The notes beneath the pieces were generated by a model. The model saw only the letters and a program-made list of their open reading frames with translations. It made no database searches and was not told the origin of the DNA. Source: JABSOG01 sp041583135 (GTDB lineage: Bacteria; Pseudomonadota; Gammaproteobacteria; Enterobacterales; Alteromonadaceae). Taken from it: a DNA stretch of 64,000 nt. Location of the stretch: the NCBI GenBank assembly GCA_041583135.1, contig JBFHGJ010000002.1, forward strand, positions 62,001 through 126,000, read 5' to 3'. Shown piece after piece: positions 1-9,400 of this stretch. A program made the position numbers and the translations under genes. How positions within the stretch are numbered: the stretch's first letter is position 1; every line of letters begins with the position of its first letter.

Positions 1-640
1 TGACCGCTGTGGCGGCATTTTTCGATTTATGCGAATTGTCGGGATTGATGACAAAACGTGGCTCAAACAACACTTTGATCTGCGCCTCGCTCAGCTCACT
101 GGTATCCGGTCTCGATACCGTTGTCTGAACCTGATCGTCATTGCGCAGGCACATCAACATCAAATAGTCGGCAGAATACGGGTGAAAAGCATCCTCAGTG
201 TGCCACCAGATGGTTTGCTCACTGCCGGTACCAATCTGCTCGTACTCGTCACCCTTGATAGGCAAGACATCGTGGATCACCCGCCCCTGCTGCTGGGTTT
301 TCCAGCCAAACGCATCGCCAAGCAACGCACTGACAATCAACATCATCGCTCGTTCATGACGCGTTCTTTCGGCATCTTCATTGTGTACCCAGTGACTCGG
401 GGTGTGACCGATGCGGCGGCTATCTACCGGAAAGCCACTGATGATGCAAACGCCATCATCAGGCTCATGAATTCGAAATTCGTGGACAAAGACACGTAAC
501 CGCTTGGGCAATTCATGGGCGTAGAGAAACGCATTGTGTAAAAACTGCTCTTCTTCAAAACACGGATAGCGCTTATCGACATCTTCAAGCAACTGCCGGA
601 TCTCGGCTATCTCCGCTTCGCTTAGATGCAGGCGGATCAT
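1..640 (-). CDS. VioC/AsnO-like Fe(II)/2-oxoglutarate L-arginine (amino acid) beta-hydroxylase, cut by the left edge
   Basis: The first 213 residues are visible; family members are about 330-360 aa, so the C-terminal third, including the distal iron His and the 2-oxoglutarate-binding Arg, lies outside the window. The protein starts at ATG 640, which overlaps the TGA of the upstream aminotransferase gene as ATGA, so the two are translationally coupled. The stretch WWHTEDAFHPY (His147 and Glu149 of the iron-binding HxE pair) followed by DYLMLMCLRND is typical of the clavaminate-synthase-like family that contains VioC, MppO and AsnO. VioC converts free L-Arg to (3S)-3-hydroxy-Arg, the substrate of VioD. 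The adjacent VioD-like gene makes arginine the likeliest substrate here. Hydroxylation of another amino acid (Asn, as by AsnO) is possible, because the substrate-binding part is only partly visible. Confidence 0.87.
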   Translation of the reverse strand, partial: MIRLHLSEAEIAEIRQLLEDVDKRYPCFEEEQFLHNAFLYAHELPKRLRVFVHEFRIHEPDDGVCIISGFPVDSRRIGHTPSHWVHNEDAERTRHERAMMLIVSALLGDAFGWKTQQQGRVIHDVLPIKGDEYEQIGTGSEQTIWWHTEDAFHPYSADYLMLMCLRNDDQVQTTVSRPDTSELSEAQIKVLFEPRFVINPDNSHKSKNAATAV

Positions 641-1809
641 AACTGGCGACTCCGACAGTACTCGGCATGTGCCGCTTCCAGCCGCTTGAGTCCCTCTTGC
701 AATTTTGCGGTATTGTTGCCGAAGCTCACTCTGGCATAACCCTCGCGGTTAAAACAGGTGCCTGGCACCAGCAATAAACCATAATTGTCCAGCAAGAATG
801 TACAAAAATCGACAATATCTGTTACGCCGTCAAACTGTACAAAACCGGTCACTCCACCACGGGGCAGCACCCACTTGACCCGGCCTTGTTGTGATTCGAT
901 CCAGTCGCTTAATAACTTGCGATTGGTTTTGGCTTGCGCCAAACGGTTGCCTATGACCACATCGGCATTTTCAACCACCTTAAGGGCGATATATTCCACC
1001 AAAGGCCCTAAGAATAAGGTGGTGTAATCTTTCAATATGATACAGCGCTGGAGTACCTCTTGCGGCGCTACCGCCCAGCCGAAACGCAAGCCCGGCAAAC
1101 CAAAGGCTTTAGAAAATGTGCCAAATGAAATGCCTTTGTCATAAAGTGTGGTCACCTCAGGCAACGGCGCTTCGTCGTAACACAGATGAGTAAAAGAGGC
1201 ATCCCACAACAGATAGGCATCGGCTTGTTTGGCCAGTTCGATAATACGGCGTTGCTGCTGCGGGCTGACCGATGTACCGGTGGGGTTGTGTGGCAAGTTG
1301 ACGATCACCGCTTTGGTTTTATCGCTGATAAGCTCAGCCAAAGTATCAATATTGGCATTGAAATCATTATCAAACTCCAACGACCAGCGTTTGACGACAC
1401 ATCCTTTGGCACCAACGATATTGACCAACGAGTGATACCCGGGGTCGATAACCACCACTTCATCTCCGGCGCCGAGCAAGGCTTCGACAATCAAGAAAAT
1501 CGCCTCACTGCCGCCATTGGCCACCATCACCTTCTCGGCATTGCCGTCACCAAACTTATCGGCGAGGGCCTGACGCAGCTTGGGCTCACCTAAAGAGGCA
1601 CTGTCATTAAACACGATGGCATCGAGTGCTTCATTGGTTATACCGATAAGCTCACGCAACTGCCCAAGAGAAAAGTCTTCGACACCCGAGCCGCTGATAT
1701 CTATCTCGGCATTGAAATATTGCTCCCGATACCAATCTTCTAACGGTGCCGGTGGTAACGTGTCCGCCATCGGGGCGTATCCTTGCTGTGCTGCTTCAAT
1801 CTTAGTCAT
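637..1809 (-). CDS. Capreomycidine synthase (VioD)-like PLP-dependent enzyme
   Basis: This is a 390-aa fold-type I PLP enzyme of the class I/II aminotransferase superfamily. It resembles VioD of viomycin biosynthesis along its whole length: APLEDWYREQYF near the start, DISGSGVEDF, SLGEPKLR, GDEVVVIDPGYHSL, NLPHNPTG, LLWDASFTHL, and FGTFSKAFGLPGLRFGW carrying the PLP lysine (Lys234). VioD performs replacement and cyclisation of 3-hydroxyarginine to the cyclic guanidine amino acid capreomycidine. ATG 1809 was chosen because AGGAGG lies six bases upstream; a longer reading to 1881 would run inside the preceding gene. The next gene (VioC-like) overlaps its stop as ATGA, so the two steps of the pathway are coded as a coupled pair. 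Related enzymes make streptolidine or enduracididine precursors, so the exact ring product is inferred. Confidence 0.88.
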   Translation of the reverse strand: MTKIEAAQQGYAPMADTLPPAPLEDWYREQYFNAEIDISGSGVEDFSLGQLRELIGITNEALDAIVFNDSASLGEPKLRQALADKFGDGNAEKVMVANGGSEAIFLIVEALLGAGDEVVVIDPGYHSLVNIVGAKGCVVKRWSLEFDNDFNANIDTLAELISDKTKAVIVNLPHNPTGTSVSPQQQRRIIELAKQADAYLLWDASFTHLCYDEAPLPEVTTLYDKGISFGTFSKAFGLPGLRFGWAVAPQEVLQRCIILKDYTTLFLGPLVEYIALKVVENADVVIGNRLAQAKTNRKLLSDWIESQQGRVKWVLPRGGVTGFVQFDGVTDIVDFCTFLLDNYGLLLVPGTCFNREGYARVSFGNNTAKLQEGLKRLEAAHAEYCRSRQL

Positions 1810-1815
1810 AGATTG

Positions 1816-1821
1816 CCTCCT
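1816..1821 (-). promoter_or_regulatory. Shine-Dalgarno site AGGAGG deciding the aminotransferase start
   Basis: A perfect AGGAGG lies six bases before ATG 1809 and touches the TGA stop (1821-1823) of the preceding hydroxylase gene. It fixes the start of the VioD-like gene at 1809 and links the two genes by near-overlap. Confidence 0.85.
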
Positions 1822-3425
1822 CATAAGTTGATGATTTTGTAGCCGTACAGGCGTTCGGCGGGGATACCGTCGTTGCTGCAAGCGTCAATCAGCTTGTCAG
1901 ACTCGATAATAGGCTCCGACGCTGCCGAGTATTCAATACTGGAAATAAATGACAACCAAGGCTCAGCGCCCATGGCATAAACGCACACTTGCTTGGGATT
2001 GAACTGTTTAACCATGTGCATTCCCCGTTCGCAGTTCGAGCCATTGAGTCTACGTGAGCGATCCATTTTGCGGCTGACCGGATGGGTAAACAGCGGTCCG
2101 TACAACCATGACATCGGCGCGCCTTCGCATTCCATGCCGATAAACAGAATATCGATATCGCCTAAGCGATTATGAATATGTCGATACATGGCCGGTTCTA
2201 AGTTGTTGGAGTCGGCCACACACAAAATGGACTTGTTGAGCAATTCGACATGAAAAGCCAACTTACTTTTGATGTGTAGGTCGCCATGCTCACCTAAAAA
2301 CGGCAAGCCGGTAATGCGGCCACCAGCCACCTCGATAGACTCCATCTCATCGATTTCGATTACCGAGTTAAAGCCGAGTTTTTGCAACATCAAACGAATG
2401 CTGGGATCTTGTAATTGACCACCACTATTGCGTGGCGTAACCCAGTGTTTGACCTTATGGCGCAACTGCAACATAGACTCGAACATGATGTGATCTTGGT
2501 GATTGTGAGTGAACAGCACATAATCGATTTCATCGGGCAAGTCTTGATAGGAGAAGCGTTCAACGCCATCCTCAACGGCATAACTGATCACCGGATCGGT
2601 CAAAATGGTGACGTCTTTGGTCTCAATCAGTACCGTTGCGTGACCGAAGTAGCGGATTTGCACCCCTTCCCCGTTAAAATTGCGCTTAGGATTGCGTTTT
2701 GGCGCGTCACAGGTGAAGAAGGATTTAACCAATGCTTGCTTTTGTTCGGTTAACCCCTCAAACGAGATAAGTTCAGCGATTTCATCCCAAGGCGCCGGTT
2801 TTTCTACCAATTCAAACAAACGGTCGATACGGCGATCGGCGAATTCAATCGGCAAATGTACGCTTTGCTGTGATTCCATGCGCGGCGTGCTCAATACAAA
2901 CGGTCTGTCGTCACCTTCAAGTAAACTCAAACTGAGTGACTGCAATTGCGGCATGTAGTAATCAGGGTTGTCGTAAAGCAAGGCTTCAATTAAGCGAAAT
3001 GACGCCTTGTTGTTAAGGTCATAAGCCAATTCGACATAACCTTTTAGCCCCTCAGGTACATATTGATAAAGGTCGTTAAGCACCATGCCATCGGCCTTTT
3101 CATCCAACATTTTTTGCAGCTGATGGATCATATCGCTCAGCGCCAAACGGTTTTTCTGCTCAGACTCAATACTATCGATGTAATCTTGTACCGGTGTCAC
3201 GTCACCTTGATAGTCCATAAAGGCGCCGCCTTTAAGGCCCCCTTTTTTCGCACTGCCGGCATGAATTTTGGGATTTTTAACAAAGGAGTTCAAGATCCGC
3301 AAGTGATGGGTGTTGGTGATCATCGCACTGGTGGCAGGCGAGATCAGCATCGGCCAAGCATACCAGCGGTTAAACAAGGGTTCGGCTTGAATATTGGGTT
3401 TTAAATAATACAAATTTTCGCTCAT
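1821..3425 (-). CDS. CmlA-type diiron beta-hydroxylase (metallo-beta-lactamase fold) acting on a carrier-bound aminoacyl group
   Basis: This is a 534-aa protein, close to the 532 aa of CmlA, the chloramphenicol-pathway enzyme that beta-hydroxylates p-aminophenylalanine while it is held on its NRPS. Residues 1-250 form the CmlA-like N-terminal interaction domain, with RWYAWPMLISP near the start. From about 265 there is a metallo-beta-lactamase fold with HNHQDH at 307-312, then LPFLGEHGDL, VADSNNLEPAMY, FIGMECEGAPMSWLYGPL and SRRLNGSN, all at the positions seen in CmlA and including the His, Asp and Glu ligands of the diiron site. ATG 3425 begins at the family's N-terminus. An in-frame ATG at 3491 has no ribosome site and would add 22 unlike residues. 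The likeliest substrate is the Tyr/aromatic residue of module 4, by family precedent; this is inference. The gene follows the last NRPS gene by about 70 bases. Confidence 0.9.
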   Translation of the reverse strand: MSENLYYLKPNIQAEPLFNRWYAWPMLISPATSAMITNTHHLRILNSFVKNPKIHAGSAKKGGLKGGAFMDYQGDVTPVQDYIDSIESEQKNRLALSDMIHQLQKMLDEKADGMVLNDLYQYVPEGLKGYVELAYDLNNKASFRLIEALLYDNPDYYMPQLQSLSLSLLEGDDRPFVLSTPRMESQQSVHLPIEFADRRIDRLFELVEKPAPWDEIAELISFEGLTEQKQALVKSFFTCDAPKRNPKRNFNGEGVQIRYFGHATVLIETKDVTILTDPVISYAVEDGVERFSYQDLPDEIDYVLFTHNHQDHIMFESMLQLRHKVKHWVTPRNSGGQLQDPSIRLMLQKLGFNSVIEIDEMESIEVAGGRITGLPFLGEHGDLHIKSKLAFHVELLNKSILCVADSNNLEPAMYRHIHNRLGDIDILFIGMECEGAPMSWLYGPLFTHPVSRKMDRSRRLNGSNCERGMHMVKQFNPKQVCVYAMGAEPWLSFISSIEYSAASEPIIESDKLIDACSNDGIPAERLYGYKIINL

Positions 3426-3462
3426 CTGTGATTTCAATCTTTCTCTATTTTTTAAACTTACA

Positions 3463-3484
3463 GGGCCGTTATCACAACGGTCCC
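3463..3484 (-). other. Intercistronic hairpin between the last NRPS gene and the CmlA-like gene
   Basis: Read on the minus strand, GGG-A-CCGTT, a GTGAT loop, then AACGG-CCC form an eight-pair stem with one bulged A. It lies just after the NRPS stop (3495) and 38 bases before ATG 3425. No U-tract follows, so it is not a classical terminator; it could mark an RNA-processing site or block 3' decay. Confidence 0.5.
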
Positions 3485-3494
3485 GATTCATGTA

Positions 3495-6400
3495 TTAGGG
3501 TTTGATGGCCGCTATCCAGTGCGTTAACGCCGACACCAATGTGTCGATATAAGGCGCGCTTAGCATGCTGAAATGGTCGCCCTCGAGCCATTGCAATTGA
3601 CTGATCCCCAACTGCTGATAGTAATTTTGCAGCTTGTGTTTATCGCCACTGACCTCTTTGGCGAGCAACACACTAACCTCAGCCTGACACTCGCCACTGC
3701 AACGATAGCTATTGGCCATATCCAGTTGCGCCTGAAGGACATCGATAAAGTTCTGCACCAGCTGACGATTGTCACCTTGGGGTAACAGATCCGCTTCGAC
3801 CAATTGCTGGGAAACCGCCTCAAGATCATCTGCTAGAACCTGACCTATCACAGGTTCGAGCCACTGTCGCGCGCTTTGCCCTTGGCTTTGCGCCCAAGGC
3901 ATATCCAACATACTGTCAAGCAATAGCACATGTACTTGATGACCCAAGTCACTCAGCACATTGGCCATTTCAAATGCGACGGCGCCGCCGAAAGAATGAC
4001 CGGCGAGGTAATATGGGCCTTGGGGCTGGTCGGTCAACAACACCTCAACGTAATCGTTGACCATGGTTGCCATATCGAGGTGAGGCTGTTCATCTGTGCC
4101 CAAACCTTTGGTGGCGAACAACTTAACCTCGACGGTATCGGCCAATCCCTTAGCCAACAGCTGATAAGCAGAAGCCGCCATGCCCGCGCCCGGCAGCAAG
4201 TAAAGCGCACGAGTCTGGGTCGAAGGCGCAAGGCTTACCAATCGCTGCTGGTGGTCAGTAGCAGGCGAGGCAATGTGCCCGGCCAATTGGGCTAACGTCG
4301 GATAGCGAAACAGGTCGGCGACAGCCAACTTAACGCCCATCTTATTGGCCACTTGCGCCACCAAAGAAACGCTCAGCAAAGAATGTCCGCCTAAATCAAA
4401 GAAGTTGGCATTCATCGAGATCTGCTCAAGCGGACAACGCAATACCTCGGCCCAGATCGCGGCGAGTTGTTGCGAGACACTATCATCAGGCAACTTGTCA
4501 AGTGCCACATCCAGCATCGGCACAGGCAACTTGTCTTTGTCGATTTTACCGACAGCCGTCAGTGGCCATTGGTCAATCAACACCACCTGATCAGGCACCA
4601 TGTATGCGGCCAACCGACCGGCTAGCGCCGCTTTAATTTGTCTAGCATCTACCTCGGCAGAGATTTGAGGTTTAACCCAAGCCACCAAGCGATCACCTAG
4701 CAAACCGACCAACGCACTGTCGAGTGCCGGCAATTGCGTTAGATGCGCTTCAATTTCGCCCGGTTCGATTCTAAACCCTCGGTGCTTGAGCTGGTTATCC
4801 ATCCGGCCGATAAACACCAAACGGCCATCGTTGCATTTTCTGACAAGATCCCCTGAACGATAGAAGCGTTTGAGTTGGCCTTGGGCATCTGACAGTTCAA
4901 CAAATTGCGCTTGAGTTTGTTGTTCAAGACCCAAATATCCTTGCGCCACTGCCGGACCACCAATATACAATTGACCACAAACGCCATCGGGCACACATTG
5001 CCCGTGACTGTCCATAATACGCAGCTCATAACCGGGCAACGCTTTGCCGATAGCAACATATCCTGCGGATACATCACTTAAATCGCAGTGGTAAAGGCTC
5101 ACATCCAAAGCCGTTGCCACCACGCAAGTTTCAGTTGGGCCATAAGTATTGAACAAACGAACCGCTTTATCAGCTGCGCCAGCGGCCTTTTGCCAATTGC
5201 TCAGCGCCGCACAGCGCATTGCCTCACCACCGGTGATCAGCGTATGAAGCGTTGTCTCCCGTAGAAACTCCGCCAAACGCGGCTCAGCACACAGTACATG
5301 CCAATAGGCAGTAGGCACAGTTGCGATATCAATGCGTTTTTGCGCGACGAATTGCCAGAAGTCCTCGCCGGACAAAGTGCCCTGCATTTGCGGTTTGAAC
5401 ACCAAAGTCCCGCCGCTAAGCAATGATAAAGTCAGCTCTTCGATATAGATATCAAATGACAAGGCAGCAAACTGCATCACCCGCGCGCCCGGCGCCAGAT
5501 CATAGCTGACCATTGCGCCCTGACGATAAGCCAACCAGTTTTGCTGACTGACCAAAACGCCTTTGGGCTTACCGCTAGAGCCTGAGGTGTACATCAGGTA
5601 CGCCAATGTCTCAGGCGCACTTGCAACAGCCAAGTTCGCCGTCGGCATATTGTTGATGACAGTTTGATTGGATGGGCACATCACATCAAGCAGAACAACC
5701 TCACCGAGTGTTTGTTGCATAGAGCTATCGGCAATGACATGACTCATACCACTGTCTACCACCATATGTAATAGCCGCGACTGCGGGTATTTGGGGTCGA
5801 GTGGCACCATGGCGACACCCGCTTTTTGCCCTGCCAGTATCGCCACCACCTGCTCAATGCCGGGAGACAAACACACACCAAGCGGCTTATTGCGGTCTAT
5901 CCCCTGTTGCATCAGCCAATGAGCCAGTTGATTGGCACGGCAATTGAGCACTTGGTAACTCAGTTGCCGCTCTCCATCTTCCACCGCGATCTGTGTGGCA
6001 AACTGTTGGGCGTTGGCCTCAAACAGCGCAGCAATACTGTCGTGCGCCGTTGCCGGTGCTTGGCAATATTCTAACGCTTTGGGCTGTGGCTCGATTTGAA
6101 TATCATAGACAGGCTGTGCAATATTCCTCACCATGCCAGCGAGCAGCGCGCAGAGGCTTTGTGACATTCGTTCAATCGTCTGGGCATCGAACAGCGCACA
6201 ATCATACTCGATGCTGCCAACCAAACCCTGTGGCTGCTCAACAATATTAAAGGTCAAATCGTACATTGCCTGAGTCTCACCCGAGACTAAAGGCGCAACC
6301 GAACAATCGGCCAACTCGCTTGAGGGGGCCTGATTGTTGTTCATATTCAACATGACTTGGAACAGCGGATGATGAGCGCCGCGAACCGGATTCAATTGCT

Positions 6401-9400
6401 CGACCAACAAATCAAACGGCACTTGTTGGTGCGACTGCGCGGCGATATTGACGTCTTTGACCTGTTCCAACAGTGCCGAAAACGACAAATTATCTGCACA
6501 ATCGACCCGTAACACTAAGGTGTTGACGAACAAACCGACCAAGTTATCCAATTGCGGATCTAAGCGGTTGGCCACCGGTGTGCCAAGCACAATATCAGAC
6601 TCGCCCGACCAACGCGCCAACAGTACACATAACGCCGCGTGTAACACCATGAACACCGTGCTATCGGTCTCTTTTGCCAGCGCTTTGACCCCATCGCCCG
6701 TTTGTGCATCGATAGCGATCGGGCAACGCCCAGCTTTGCCTGCGCCATGACCGCTTCTTGCATGGTCAAGAGGAATTGCGTGATGTGCCGGTAAACCAGC
6801 TAAATGCCCCATCCAATATTTAAATGCGTCACTGCCCTGTCCGTTTGACTCAAGTAGCGAGGTTTGCCACAGGGCATAATCGCGATATTGTAATCTTATC
6901 GGTTCAAGTAAGGCGCTACGGTTTTCCAGTGCCGCCTGATATAAGCGTCCAAAATCGTTGATCAGAACCCCTGCCGACCATCCATCGGTGGCGATATGAT
7001 GTAAGACAAATTGCAACACCCCTTGATTGTCGGCCAGTTGCAACCACTGGGCGCGGAGCATCAAATCAGCCGACAGGTCAAACAGTTGCTCGGCACCTTG
7101 CTCAAGCAATTGCGCCGTTTGGATATGACGTTGTTCACCTTCAATGGCACGTAAGTCGTGACGCTTCAAGTCAAACGCCACACTTGGTAAAAGTTGCTGT
7201 TGCAGCTCGCCATTGATTGAGTGATAGCTGGTACGTAAGGTTTGGTGACGGGCGATCAACGCTTCAAACGCTTTTTGCGCGGCATCGACGTTAAATTTGC
7301 CGTCGATTGCCAAGTTCGATACCTGATGGAACTGGGTGCTTCGCGGCTGCAACTGTTGCACAAACCACACGCGGCGCTGGGCGTAAGATAATGGCGCACT
7401 GTCATCATCTGAGCACAGTGCTTCAATCTTGACCTTCAGCGCGCTCTTGCCCTGTCTGTCGATGCGCAGCGCCAGATCTTTTAATGTCGGCGTGCTAAAG
7501 ATATCCTTTACAAACAGTTGGCACTCAAAAGCTTGCGCAATTTCGGCGATAAGACGGATCAACATCAACGAATGACCACCAAGCTCGAAGAAATTCGCCG
7601 CTCGGCTTATCGCTTGAATATCGCAGCCAAACAACTTCGCCCAAATTTGCGCCAACTTCTGCTCAGTCTTGCCGATAGGCCCATCACCAGCACCGGTTGC
7701 AGCGATAACCTCAGGCAGCGGCAGCGCGCCAATATCGACTTTACCATTAATGGTCATCGGCAAACGCGCCAAGGTCACAACCGCATCTGGCAGCAAATAG
7801 TGCGGCAATTGCAGCCCAAGGTCTGCTTTTAACTCACTCGCCCAATCATGGTGCCGATGACGCTCACCACAGGCATAGGCCACCAAGACCTCATTGCCAC
7901 CGGGCAAGGTTTTGAGGCAAACAGTCGCTTCGTTGACGTCAGGCAACTGCTGTAACTGATAGGCTATCTCATCAGGCTCGATACGATAGCCACGCAGTTT
8001 GATCTGAGCATCGTTGCGTCCGACATAGGCCAATACGCCCTCGGGCAACCATTTGACCAAGTCGCCGGTGCGATAGCAGCGCTCGGCTATCCCCTCAATT
8101 TGACCTGGAGCAATAAAGGCTTGAGCGTTAAGGTCTTCTCGGTTGATATAACCGATGGCCACACCTTTGCCACTGATATACAACTCGCCGACTTCACCGA
8201 TCTTGGCCGCAAGTCCTTTCTCGTTTCGCACATGCAATTGCACGTTGGGCAATGGACGACCAATGTTGCTGACGTCATGTTCACCGATAACCCCATAACT
8301 GCTGTCAACGGTACATTCGGTCGGACCATAGAGGTTTAAACCGAAACCGCCGAACTCGCCATAGACATTGCTGAGCGCTTGCCATAGGTGCTCGCTGATC
8401 TTCTCGCCGCCGATCAGTAAGTTAGGCAAATCTTGCGGTTGCGCTTTGTATTGAGTCAGCAAGCTTGCCGCCATCGTCGGCGTACAATCGATAACCTCAA
8501 TGTGATGCTGCGCAACAAACGCTTGGAACAGCGCAGGATCCTGTCGGACATTGCCATCTGGCAAATACAAGCTTGCACCAAATGGCAGTTGGCTGAGGGC
8601 TTGAATCGATGCGTCAAATACGCTGGCGGCGTTCCACGCCCAGCGATAAGGCCGAGTAAGCCCATTATCTTGCAGTATCTCGGCCAAACCAAAGGCCAGA
8701 TTCAACAAGTTTTGATGGCTGACCTTAACCCCTTTCGGCACACCGGTTGAGCCTGAGGTGTAAATCACATAAGCCACTTGCGATAAGTTGACATCAACTA
8801 GCGGCGCGGCTTTTTCAGGGGCATCTGTCGGCAACTCGTCTAGCAAGTAGGTTTGCTTGCCATCCAGTGGTAAATCGGCCGCGATGGATGCCAACGTCAT
8901 CACTTTGTCGGCGCCGGCATCGTCCAACATAAATTGCAGGCGGACATTAGGCTGCGCGGCATCGATCGGCAACCAAGCACCACCGGCTTTCAAGACGGCC
9001 AATATGCCAACCAACAATTCGCTTTGGCGGCCACAGGCAATGGCCACTATCTCGCCGGGTTTGATGCCATCGTCAAGCAGTCGATGGGCGACGGCATTGG
9101 CTCGGCGCTGTAATTGTGCAAAGGTCAATTGTTGCTGTGAGCACACAATGGCCACTTGGTCGCCATGCGCCTCGGCGTATTGTGCAATCAACTCAGGCAA
9201 TGACTTGGCGTCATCAAATGCTTTGACGTTTTGACACCATTGTTGTTTTGGCGCGACATCGGCACAGGCTATACGGCTATCTTGCAACAAAGGCATCATC
9301 ACAGTATCGACAGCGCTGTGCGCGCTATCGCCATGACTGGCCATATGTTGCAACACGCTGCTATAACACTTCACCATCAAGCGTGCACTTTGACGGCAAT

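Noticed and set aside
29..499. 156-aa plus-strand frame at the left edge
   Set aside because: It is antisense to the VioC-like gene, whose motif WWHTEDAFHP and coupled start leave no doubt about the coding strand.
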